Below are positions 1 to 9,330 of a stretch of 20,567 nucleotides of DNA, in pieces. The stretch covers positions 57,855 to 78,421 of the forward strand of contig NW_003109991.1 in NCBI RefSeq assembly GCF_000003605.2, read 5' to 3'. The stretch comes from Saccoglossus kowalevskii (taxonomy: Eukaryota; Hemichordata; Enteropneusta; Harrimaniidae). The position numbers and the translations under genes were made by a program. Positions within the stretch are counted from its first letter, which is position 1. Each line of letters starts with the position of its first letter. The notes beneath the pieces are model-generated. The model was not told where the DNA came from. It saw nothing but the letters and a program-made list of their open reading frames with translations, and did not search any database.

Positions 1-525
1 GCAATTTGGTTCAATTTTTACCTAACTCGTGAATGCATTTACAACACTTTGCTATAAATTCATGCTATATTATTCTGTCCTAATGGTAGATAGCATATTT
101 TAAATACCTTATTGGCAGCTGGTTGTGTTGGAATAGTTTCATTTTATTAGTCTAAGGCGCTTTAAAAGGTTTTGATTTATCTTATGTGCATTGTAAATTT
201 GTCCTAAAACTTCCTCATTTACAAAACTTATACAAATGTTAAGCAGGAACTACAATTTGGTATCATGCTGTTTTGTCAAGAGAAAATGTCGTACAATAGG
301 CGTATAGAGGTGTGTCGGATAACCATGGAGATAAACTAGATCTTTATTTTCTACACGGTGGTCGAAAATTAGGAGTTTTGAAAAAATACATTCACACTGG
401 AATTTGACAATTACGAAGAGTCAAGTGATATTGTAATCGGCTCATTGGACGAAAAACTAATTAAATTCAGTAATACATCTTCCTGTCTCATGCCACTAAT
501 TATGATGCATGATGAGTGACTACAC
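1..525 (+). repeat. Long direct repeat, copy A (cut by window edge)
   Basis: Near-identical to 18671-19205 in the same orientation, about 18.67 kb away. Shared blocks include acctaactcgtgaatgcatt, aggcgctttaaaa and the sequence ending at gatgcatg. Differences are scattered substitutions and small indels. The left end is not visible because the repeat runs off the window. No open frame of note. Confidence 0.9.
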
Positions 526-1036
526 TAAATCATTTGCGGTTTTAAAAGTCTAGTCTGCTTACTTTTTGGTCTTTCTATATTTCCTAATTATTTTGTTGCT
601 ACATAAACCGGTCTGCGTCTGGCTTTCCGTTTTAGTATAATTTAACGGTTGTCACATGTTGCGCAGAATTGGTCACGTCTGGTTACTAGAATAATAAGTA
701 GAACTGTGAACCCATAGACCCACTGCTTTGCTTTCACACTTACAACAACCTAGTTTTGTGACAATCCCCTTGATGTATATATTTTCTTTAGGTCAGACCT
801 GTGTGTATGTTTCTAACCATGCAGAACCTCTGCGTACAAATGTTCATCTGATCTGGGCATGCGTATTTTATCTAACCAACTCTGTCATGTATTTCGCCGG
901 GTATGTATTTTGTGTGTATTTTGACTAAATTGGCGCTTATTAAATTAAATCTTATTTGTATATTTTCAAACCAGACTCTGATACAATTATTTCCTTCAAA
1001 AAATGCTGTAAAACGTGGAATTATTCGCGCAGTTAA
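526..1036. other. Intergenic, no feature recognised
   Basis: AT-rich unique sequence between the long repeat copy A and the first inverted-repeat element. The short open frames at 728-928 and 872-1126 show no motif, and the latter runs into the element. Confidence 0.6.
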
Positions 1037-1318
1037 AGGACGACGGTAGTCGTCGCGCCACGCATGCGCGGGATATATGGGTCTCATGTAAACAAAGATG
1101 GCGACTTTGACTGTTGCGCAGATCAATGATTACAAATTAAGACTGATTGGAAGGCATTGAAAGAGTCACCGGCGGTAATTAGTGCAAGTCGCGCCCAGGT
1201 CAAACCTCACACTTGTTATATCCATTAGATAAGCGCATTGGATTGTGGGAAAATCAAAAGTTTCATCAATCAATCAAACACAAATGTCTCACATGCGCGG
1301 CGCGACAACCACCAGCCT
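1037..1318. mobile_element. Non-autonomous inverted-repeat element (MITE-like), TTAA-flanked, 282 bp
   Basis: The left end begins AGGACGACGGTAGTCGTCGC. The right end, read on the other strand, begins AGGCTGGTGGTTGTCGCGCC. They match over about 30 bases with a 3-base gap and a few mismatches, both running into GCGCATG. TTAA sits at 1033-1036 and 1319-1322, consistent with a TTAA target duplication as in piggyBac-type transposition. No coding capacity. The superfamily is inferred from TTAA only. Confidence 0.65.
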
Positions 1319-2264
1319 TTAAATTTTCGCGTAATTCGCGTAATTTGCGCTAAAATTAAAATTCATGAAAATATGATTTAGAGGTTATTTATTTTAATTT
1401 CGCTGCTGGGGCGCTGTATTTTTGTATTACACGATGAACACAACACACCACTCGCATTCACGTTATTCAAGCAGTAAAAAACAAAGTACTGGGATGGTAA
1501 TATTTCTTTGTTAAAAAAATGTACTTACAGTCAATACCTATTTTTTAACACAAATAGTATTTAAAAACTTGAAAAATCTGACCCCTCGGCGTGACAGCAC
1601 CGTAAAATTTATAAAAACAATTTGACGCCCGATTTCCTTCTGAATGTTATACTAGACAAGACTAGTGAATGAAAATGTTATGTATTCATCTGAATTCTGG
1701 GTTCAATAAGGAAACATTTAAGAACAACAGCAATATTCATGTGACTGTCATGTTACTAGTATTCCACATGTTCGCGATGAAAAATTGAATTACAACCGAA
1801 ATTGTGCTCAATAAAGTTTGGCATGTAAGGTAAATATAATGTAATGGAAATATACATAGATATTTGTCTCTGTGTGATGGCTGGAGCAGAATAAAGTAAA
1901 ATGAATTACATAAATCATAATATAATGCAAGTATAACTAGAACAATAATATGTATGATTACAAAATAACAGTCACAATGTGGTTCACTGCCTGCGAATGA
2001 ATACATGTAACTGTGTGCAAACATGTTTTTGCATAATTTAGGTTGCAAGACAATTCACGAGATAAAACGCGTCCAGACATGTTATAACCTGACTGAGTCT
2101 GTTTGAAAAATCTCTGACCGTGGTCAACCATGGTGCCAAATCCCTGGGTGGAACTTAACATGATTGAACGTGTTCTGACTACTCTTATAACACAATAAAC
2201 TATGGCAATTAATTATGTTTGAACACAATCTAGCATTTTAGAATCATGATTCTTGTGGTTAGAA
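1319..2264. other. Intergenic / possible 3' UTR of the minus LRAT-like gene
   Basis: AT-rich sequence. The part nearest 2264 is likely transcribed as 3' UTR on the minus strand. The open frames at 1737-2161 on the minus strand show no domain. tttatt near 1388 is the nearest canonical polyadenylation hexamer in the right orientation that I noticed. Confidence 0.5.
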
Positions 2265-2490
2265 TTAGGCTTGACTAAAGCGTTGTAGGGCTTTGTAATT
2301 CGGCCCCAATTTACAGTACAAGCAGAAATGTTCACAGTTATTCACCAATAAATTATACTCGCCATCTTCAGGCAGACCCTCATCTAAACACTCTCTAGCT
2401 CGACGCAAAACATCCTCCACAGGATCACTGGGCACAGGACAGCAGGTTCCACTTCTCTTTAATCTGCAAACCGCCAGGGAACTATCATAC
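2265..2490 (-). CDS. Minus LRAT-like gene, coding exon 3 (nucleophile exon)
   Basis: Acceptor CTGTAACAG ends at 2491, and the exon completes the split Arg codon as AG|G. It encodes RYDSSLAV, a Cys-rich loop (SGTCCPVP), an acidic helix (DPVEDVLRRARECL) and then the family signature EYNLLVNNCEHFCLYCKLG with nucleophile Cys129. Translation stops at TAA 2267-2265 after QRFSQA. Intron 2 is 3563 nt, far longer than intron 1. I see no AATAAA within a few hundred bases downstream on this strand; the nearest tttatt on the plus strand lies near 1388. Confidence 0.87.
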
Positions 2491-5400
2491 CTGTTACAGA
2501 AAATAATTATACTTCAAAAAGAAGCTTAATATTAAATAGAAATTATGGCAACATGAGATGGAACCTAATAAGGAGTACATTTAAAAAATGCATTGTTGAG
2601 TACAACTAATCGTAGCTAGATAAGTTATTTCGTTTTAAGGATATTGAACTGTCAATCTATTTCTTCAAAGTTTGATTAATGACAAATCTATATTTGGTAC
2701 GTGTTAAAATCCGATCCCTTTTAAGTTTATAGATGTATCCAATTTTTGGTATGAATACCTTGTTAGTTTGAGGCCGAATTTGTTTCTCGGATAAGTCTAA
2801 AGCAGCACAAATACGCATGTAAGATTTGTAAACTATCATATCCAGTTTACCATATCACACATATACAAATGCATGAGATATGAACAAATGACCATCTAGT
2901 TTGCGTATTTCTGGCAGAACTTAAAAATGAAATATACCTGCAAGCACCAGTGATCGACATTGCAGCCTATGGTATATTTTACCGCATTGCACCACTCATG
3001 AACAAAGTATGAACGTATATACCACGAATTGGGTGAATTGGTCAATGACATGATTGTTTACAGATGTAAACTGTTTGTTATGAGTTGCGAGTGGGATTGT
3101 CTTTTTGTATTCAGTATAATGGTAATTATGTTTATGTTCTTGATGTGACCGTTAGATTGGTCGCTAGGAACACATCCGACGAACTGTTCTGATTAATGTA
3201 AATCTCATCGAACTGGTATCCTATATATAATGATTTGTCTGTAAACGCATGTATGCATATTAATGATGTAACATGACCAGACAATCGTGCCCACCTTGTG
3301 TTTAGACAAATAGTATATTATGGCTCACATTCATCGCATGTAATTCTATTAGTATCTTTTGATAATTGCATGTAGGTCGATCCATACTTTTACCAAATAT
3401 CAATAAAATTGATCAAAATGTCCGGGAAACTATGGAAACACTAGATTCAATCTGATTAAAATAAGATCCTAGTTTTGGCTTTTTTTTGTATATTTATTTT
3501 ATTTTTATTGTGTTGTATAATTTATTTTTTGAAGTTTGGTAATTGCGAAAACCGACAAGAATCTGATCCAATGCCTATGTAAATCCCGTTCAAATCTCGC
3601 GTAAGTAATATCCAATCACAGCACCCCTAGGCCTTTTATACAGGCTGTCGGTTGCTTACGTTTAGCAATACTCTACGGGCAATCTTTCTGTACGCTATAT
3701 TTTGCTCACTTAAATGAACCATTAATAGACAATTAATAGTATATTAGTATATTTTTTATTTCCAAAAGAGATTACACTATTTTACAACTTTTGTCATTAC
3801 ATTGAATATTTTTTTCACTTCCAACAAATGTGTACACTTCCTGATGCCTCTTCGCCAGCCAAGGTTCGTTTATCGCTTCAATCAAACAATGAGCATAATT
3901 ATTTAGAATGGAAGCAAAAAATAAGTAAATCGTAATGATTAGAACACTATAAACAGGTATATTAAACAATGCAAACTTCCAACGGCATTGATGCTGAATA
4001 TTGGAGCAACAAATATTTCCTGATCAATTGCGATGTGTCCCAAATAAAAAATATTTGATTCCAGTCCAAATCAGTTCAATTACTTTAATAAAGAGTTATT
4101 ATTGTTTAACGTACAAAATGTTGATACATTTTGATGAATATTTACAGCTACAGCTTCAATACCGTAGACGATTTTGCCGATCGTCAATAAAACATCATCC
4201 GTCTCCAGGACACGGAACTGGAAAAAGATACAGGTGTTCGGTCGAACCGGTGGGAAAAAATCATCACTCCCGGAATAACGACTCAAAATAACGAGCTAAA
4301 CTGGAACCATTCAAGCCACAATATAAACATAAAAATAAAAGATGACTTTCGTTGCATTTGACAATGATAAACTTACCAAAACCCGTGTTTTTTCCACAGT
4401 AATTAACCACAGTGCAGTAAATCGGGATAGATCTTTCCGACGCATTGCGCAAATTATTATTTATCGCTGTTTTTGTAAGGCTAACAAAGCAGGGTTATCC
4501 TTTGATCAATACATATTATTATTTTAAAGATGTGCAAGACGAGGCTGACACTTAATAATAGTAACAATACAAGTATCGTGGACAGGATTTCAAGAATCAC
4601 GGGCAAAATGAAAGCGACGCTGCTATTTGCTTGAAAGGCCTGCGGAGAACACTGCACATTCGCGAATCAAGATTGCTGTACGGGATTCTGCCTTCGATTT
4701 CGTCTATTGATGAATATGACCAACAAAGTGAAATTGAACTTGCGTTTATGAAAATTGGAAAGGGTCCTGCTTTTTCAAACTGAAAAAAATGGCTGCGTCA
4801 CTCTTGTAACTGCGCATGCGTACTCGCCATACAGATAAAACTGCATACATTTTATGTTTTTAGTCGCTGTATCTGCTCAAATAACACCCATCATGATGTA
4901 TTAAACTATTATATACTAAAACCCGCAAATTTTCAGACCTTACAATGAAATATTACCATTATTTTCGCGACAGAATGCGTTATCGCAATATGCAAATTAG
5001 GCTACTCACCCAAGTCAAATATTTGTTCATAAATTTCAAAGACCACTAACTTATAAATTAATTAATGCAATAAATAGCTAATTAATATGCATGAATTGTA
5101 TCAAAATCTAATCAGCACATCTGCTCATCATATATCAGCTTGGTGCAGTCAGTAGTGAGACGATTGTCAAAAAATCATATCTCAGCCAAAACTTTCGTTT
5201 ATTTGACTGTCACGCCACCACTATAGCTTGACTTATTCTATTCTATTCATAATATGATCATCGATTATTAACTGTCACTATATCGACCTTATTTGCTGTA
5301 GGTTACTGAAGTCTAACTTGCGAAGAACTAATAATTTTACAATTAAAACAACGATTTCGACATATTGCACATACTGACACAAGGTTGAACACCTGAGCAT

Positions 5401-6727
5401 ATCAAAAAAATGCATGCATTGAAAGAAAGGGTAAGGCGATAACTGCACCAAACGTGCAATGTTACATAATGGTTTTTTTTAAATACACAAAATTTATGAC
5501 AAAAGGATTTAGATTAAGTGGATTTGGTTTAGGTAATGCTCACAGCACAATAATGAATGCTTTTTAATAGATGTGAGATCAAATGGAAAAAATGCACCAA
5601 TAAGGACTAACAAAAAATATACCAAATACAAAAGTAATATATTAAGAAAAATGATTGTTTGTTTAACAAGAAAATTGATGAATATCTGTTTAATATGTAA
5701 CATATACGATACTTTCTAATTACATTACACCTAAGTTAATTCATTTCCACTCCCCAGCTAGTGACAAATGATGGCAGATATTAGGTTAAATCCCAATTCG
5801 GGTCAATCCTTTTGAGTGTCCTTGTAGCAACCACTGTCCAAATAAGCCAGGGTTTGAGCAACACTGCGTACATATGTATATAATACGTAACATGTACGAC
5901 ACTTTATTACAACTAATTTAATAAATTTCCACTGTGTGGAAAAATATGCTTTTATGGCTTACAATAATTGTCCAATTGCAGTAATAATAATACAATTGAG
6001 CGTGAATTTCCTGGCAAATATAAACAATTCCCAAGCCTCTATAATTTACAAACCTATATAATCGTATATCATCATTATCTTTAAATTCCTCAAGAGACGT
6101 TATTCTAATCCTGGCTGTGCTCTTTGATTTGCTTTCATCTCCAGTAAAATGTATGATTTGCCAAACACCCCTTTTTTTCTCTGCTACAATCCCTGAAATA
6201 AGCAAATTATATACATTATTATTGTTATTAACAACATTTCAATATAGTATTAAGTACGGCTTTGACCGTAATGTCTTAGTTGTATAATACACATTAACAT
6301 CGATGCAAGGTATGTAATATACATTGGTGTCAAGTATTTATCTACGGTGTAGTACTTGTCATTGGTTAACAGTTGCTGATATTCATTATTACTGTTTTGA
6401 ACAATATGTATGATTGAAGTCATATATTGCAAAAATGTCACGAAAACGCACTGTTTATTTTTGCGTTTATTTTGAATACTCAATATGGCCCGGGTGTTTC
6501 TGGTATTGAAAACACGTATTGTAATTGGATGGAGATGCCAGTGAATCGATTCAATAAATGTACAAAACCAAAGTGCTTTTGCAACTACCTTTCAACAAAT
6601 AATCTGTGTCATTCAAGTTATTTAAAAAATATATACCGTGATGCGAGTATAAATACAATGTCCTCCATACATATATATGGTCTCCTGGATTCAAGCCCGA
6701 CTCGTCGATATCATGGAACAGAGGCAT
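2265..6727 (-). CDS. LRAT/PLAAT-like acyltransferase/phospholipase, three coding exons, complete catalytic set
   Basis: Join of exons 6727-6637, 6192-6054 and 2490-2265 encodes 151 aa plus a TAA stop. Seen: PGDHIYVWR at residues 14-22, SHHGI at 28-32, IIHF at 43-46, and NNCEHF followed by CLYCKLG from residue 127. These match the LRAT family (permuted NlpC/P60 fold), whose catalytic set is His, His and Cys (H23, H35, C113 in human PLAAT3). Here the equivalents are H29, H45 and C129. Known family members move acyl groups between lipids, or from lecithin to retinol or amines, via an acyl-cysteine intermediate. The substrate here cannot be inferred. The His29-His45 spacing is 16, against 12 in PLAAT3, so the intervening loop is longer. 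There is no hydrophobic C-terminal anchor and no signal peptide, so the protein may be soluble or only peripherally membrane-bound. The ATG at 6727 has a good context (ACA before it) and an in-frame TGA lies 15 nt upstream. Splice phases are 1 and 2. Family assignment is strong; specific function is unknown. Confidence 0.88.
3608..3665 (+). promoter_or_regulatory. Weak promoter-like cluster (CCAAT plus TATA-like)
   Basis: CCAATCA near 3611 is followed about 20 bp later by TTTTATAC. This is the usual order of a plus-strand core promoter, but it sits within the minus-strand gene's intron and no plus-strand gene is established downstream. Low confidence. Confidence 0.15.
4565..4783 (+). CDS. Unassigned open stretch, possible exon or relic
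   Basis: 72 codons open between a stop at 4562 and TGA 4781, with no ATG before its last third, so it would have to be an internal or last exon. Its composition is protein-like (ESDAAICLKGLRRTLHIRES, then SIDEYDQQSEIELAF). No family recognised. It lies in the long intron of the minus LRAT-like gene, on the opposite strand. The antisense frame is also open for a similar span, so it may be chance. Confidence 0.2.
   Translation, partial: QYKYRGQDFKNHGQNESDAAICLKGLRRTLHIRESRLLYGILPSISSIDEYDQQSEIELAFMKIGKGPAFSN
5691..5932 (+). repeat. Short direct repeat pair, period about 190 bp
   Basis: taatatgtaacatatacgat at 5691 and taatacgtaacatgtacgac at 5881, each followed by a similar stretch ending in atttccac. 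It lies in intron 2 of the minus LRAT-like gene, just downstream of exon 2 on that strand. Confidence 0.6.
6054..6192 (-). CDS. Minus LRAT-like gene, coding exon 2
   Basis: Acceptor TTATTTCAG at 6193 and donor ATAG|GTTTGT at 6053. It encodes the rest of Gly31 through Tyr76 and two bases of an Arg codon. It contains the second catalytic His in QIIHF and the conserved SLEEF segment. The stretch between the two histidines is rich in Lys and Arg (EKKRG). Intron 1 is 444 nt. Confidence 0.85.
6637..6727 (-). CDS. Minus LRAT-like gene, coding exon 1 (start exon)
   Basis: Encodes residues 1-30 plus the first base of Gly31. It carries the N-terminal LRAT signature PGDHIYVWR and the first catalytic His in YSHHG. 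The donor is CACG|GTATAT, phase 1. The non-coding 5' part and transcription start further up the minus strand are not resolved. A C-terminal run-on of this frame past the donor loses all similarity to the family, which supports the splice. Confidence 0.85.
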
Positions 6728-7664
6728 TGTCACGAGTCAGGTGTCTCACCAGTAAAACAACAACTACAAAATGAAACTGAAACGTATTATCAAAACTGAC
6801 AAAGTATTTGTAATGTCACAGTTCTCACATCCATTTCAGGATTGTTATACGCACACTGTTTGTTATTGGGTCTTAGTATATCTTTTTTAACTAACGTGTT
6901 AAGACGCTTTCAGGTGAATCACCGCTTTTGTAGTTCGTCGCCAATGATGTTGATGAATCAACTAATTGTTACATATTTAATATTGCAATATTCATAGTTA
7001 CATGCTGGCTGAATTATGTTAGTATTACAAATATGTGGAATTGAGACAAAATAGTCTCTTGATAATTCAGTAAATAAGTGTTTACAATTCGGGAAACAAG
7101 TTTGTCAAGATGTTGAATGTTGTTCCGTGAAAGACAGCACTGATACTATTTATCATAGGATGTTTTACCCGTTGAAAACAGTATCACACTGGAAATATCA
7201 ATAAATAACCAAATTTATCTCACTGTGAATAACGGTCATAGTAGATAGGGGATGTAACGTCACTCGCATGTTATACAAACACGATATTGTGAAAATAATA
7301 GATTCAATACAGTTATGAGCAAAATAGCACGTACAATAAATAATTTACTTCCAAACAATACAATGAATAATAACAGTTACAATAAATACCACTACAGCCT
7401 TCAAAGTTCCTTATACTAATAAAAGTGTGTGTATGGGATGGTAATGTTACCAGTAACAAATGCAATGGTCTTTGTTGTAGTCAGCCAGCAGTGTTTTCTA
7501 TCAGTAATAAATCGGCGATTTCCTTGTCCAACTCCCAAAAACGTCCTCAGTCAGCACGCTGTTTAGTGACTATGTATGTTCATACCAAAATTTTAGGATT
7601 CCATCATTGGCCTGGTAAAGCTCTCATAGTCAGTCTGCTTACAGTATGGCCTTCAACGCTTCAT
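6728..7664. other. Upstream region of the minus LRAT-like gene
   Basis: AT-rich. It should hold the 5' UTR and perhaps the promoter of the minus-strand gene, but I find no convincing TATA box or CpG-rich start. The plus-strand open frame 6427-6774 is only the antisense of exon 1. Confidence 0.5.
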
Positions 7665-8015
7665 AAATTGCACATCGGTTGCCAAGGAACGACTGCCTCT
7701 ACACGTGCTTCCAATTCTATTACCTTGTCTGCTCAGTTTGGTAATGGTTCCGCCAAGTGGTCTATGGTGCCATCGTGATTGTGACAGCAAAGTTTATGTA
7801 AGCAACAATATTGCAGGGAAGGAACATGACCACGACCTGCTTGCACATCAGTCGCCAAGGAAAGACTGCTTCTACACGCGCTCCCAATTCCAGTTATACA
7901 TTTCTGTAAATACGCTGTTTTTTATAAGTACATGTTTACAAACTACAATATTTTGATAGGAGCACGCCTCAGTGGCATCGTGATGTCCTGACTGCAAAGT
8001 GTATGTATGCAAAAA
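7665..8015 (+). repeat. Two interleaved diverged tandem copies (about 175-205 bp period)
   Basis: ttgccaaggaacgactgcct with acacgtgcttccaattc at 7680-7716 recurs as tcgccaaggaaagactgctt with acacgcgctcccaattc at 7852-7888. ggcatcgtga...gcaaagt near 7770 recurs at 7973-7999. The open frames at 7425-7956 arise inside this repeat and are not called genes. Confidence 0.65.
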
Positions 8016-8057
8016 TTCTCCTACCTGGTTGTATAATCGCACTGTTAGGTAAATGGG

Positions 8058-8136
8058 TTATACTAATTGTGTGAATAACCACCCATGGCGTGTCGTTGGC
8101 AAGGCAATTAGGGTTTCCTTTTCATGAGCTTTGTAT
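8058..8136 (+). repeat. Direct repeat pair 2, copy A
   Basis: Matches 9022-9102: tactaattgt, then accacccatggcg, gtcgttggcaaggc and ccttttcatg. The copies are about 964 bp apart. Confidence 0.8.
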
Positions 8137-8331
8137 ATTATACTATCTGGGATAGGCCATAACGTTCTGTCGTATAATTCAATTCGGAAAGTCTATGGGT
8201 TGCTCCAGCTTATGAATACTAATTACACATAATTACTTGAATTCACATTTTGAGAACGTTTATTAAGTAACATCGCCACTGACTTTATTATGACGATCTC
8301 GCGTTTGGGAGGTTTCAATCAGTTAATGTCG

Positions 8332-8623
8332 AGCACCATCTTGTGATCACTCCCCTTCTATTGACAGAAAACTTTCTTGTGACAATTCCAGTATGTGTAT
8401 GTGTCATCTTTCATGAGACATATATTAATAGTTATTAGATATATTCTGCAAGAAATTTCCTGTACGTCTCAGCACGAACTGCCAGACTTCTTCTGTTCAA
8501 CTACGCTTTCAATCATTTGTATTTGCATATATCACGTGAGTATTTGATTCAATGATAATCTATTATAGATTCCATAAAAAACAGGATCATACTGCTATTT
8601 ATAGCTTACCTCCTTGCAAATTG
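8332..8623 (+). repeat. Dispersed duplicated segment, copy A
   Basis: Matches 10676-10990: gtgatcac plus a C-run, acatatattaatag, agatatattctgcaag, cctgtacgtctc, and atatatcacgtgagt. Many substitutions and one larger gap near 8435. Non-coding. It includes a CACGTG E-box-like core. Confidence 0.8.
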
Positions 8624-8820
8624 GTCATTGTTTGCATTGTAACACCAAGCCCTCGCATTTTTAACTGTCAATGGTACAACGTTGCTAACTGAATGCGTAT
8701 TTATTTATGTATTTAAGGAATGGACCACTGTCGCAGTCACAAATACCACAAGCTATTACCCAATTCACGACATATTTGCAGCAGCCACACTCGTATTATT
8801 ATACCAACTTCATTCTGAAC

Positions 8821-9014
8821 GTAATTTTGGAACACCGACATAAATTTAAAGCATAAGAAAAAAATTCCTCACTCTGAACTTTAACCCTAACACTACAAAA
8901 TTATGTGCAAATGTGATACAGCACCTAATAATTTATACTTTGCAATGGTAAAATAATATGTGTAATTGTCTTTATTAACATGAAATTTAAAAAGTACAGA
9001 CGCCGATTAGTTCC
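8821..9014 (+). repeat. Direct repeat pair 1, copy A
   Basis: Begins gtaattttggaacaccgaca and ends cagacgccgattagttcc. Copy B is at 9151-9330, a 330-bp period. Shared internal block: ttatgtgcaaatgtgatac. Non-coding. Confidence 0.88.
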
Positions 9015-9021
9015 ATATAGG

Positions 9022-9102
9022 ATATACTAATTGTGAAAAACCACCCATGGCGCGTCGGTGGCAAGGCCATTGGGGTCCCCTTTTCATGGACTTTGTGCTG
9101 GC
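9022..9102 (+). repeat. Direct repeat pair 2, copy B
   Basis: Matches 8058-8136 with scattered substitutions (accacccatggcgcgtcgg). It lies directly between the two copies of repeat pair 1 and runs into a 25-bp tandem doublet. Confidence 0.8.
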
Positions 9103-9141
9103 AACTGACCCCAACCTTTGTGCTGGCGACTGACTTCAACC
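9092..9141 (+). repeat. 25-bp tandem doublet
   Basis: Two adjacent units, each tttgtgctggc(a/g)actgac followed by (cc/tt)caacc. Three mismatches between units. Non-coding. Confidence 0.8.
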
Positions 9142-9150
9142 TCACCTCAC

Positions 9151-9330
9151 GTAATTTTGGAACACCGACATCAATTTAAAGCATCAGAAACACTCCATGA
9201 CCCTGAACTTTAACCCTAACACAACAAATTATGTGCAAATGTGATACAGCACACAATAATTTATACTTTGCAATGGTAAAATAAAAATGGACCCTTTGGA
9301 GTATAAAAAATACAGACGCTGATTAGTTCC
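9151..9330 (+). repeat. Direct repeat pair 1, copy B
   Basis: Starts gtaattttggaacaccgaca and ends gacgctgattagttcc. Shorter than copy A by small deletions near its 3' part. Together with 9022-9102 it indicates a compound local duplication. Confidence 0.88.

Larger units (their letters stand above)
2491..6053 (-). other. Intron 2 of the minus LRAT-like gene
   Basis: 3563 nt between GT at 6053 and AG at 2491. It contains a T-rich tract at 3478-3535, the CCAAT/TATA-like cluster at 3608-3665, an open minus-strand stretch at 4286-4140 with a good-looking internal acceptor (TCTTTTTCCAG), the plus-strand open stretch 4565-4783, a GCGCATGCG site near 4812 and the repeat pair at 5691-5932. Otherwise nothing recognised. 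Confidence 0.7.

Noticed and set aside
4080-4286. Minus-strand 68-codon frame with an attractive internal acceptor (TCTTTTTCCAG)
   Set aside because: No recognisable product. It would fall inside intron 2 of the LRAT-like gene, where inserting it would disrupt the conserved Arg|Tyr junction shared with the paralog.
6427-6774. 115-codon plus-strand open frame
   Set aside because: It is antisense to exon 1 of the minus-strand LRAT-like gene, whose motifs (PGDHIYV, SHHG) and splice donor are clear.
7425-7956. Two overlapping plus-strand open frames of 117 and 83 codons
   Set aside because: Both lie across a diverged tandem duplication and have no recognisable motif.
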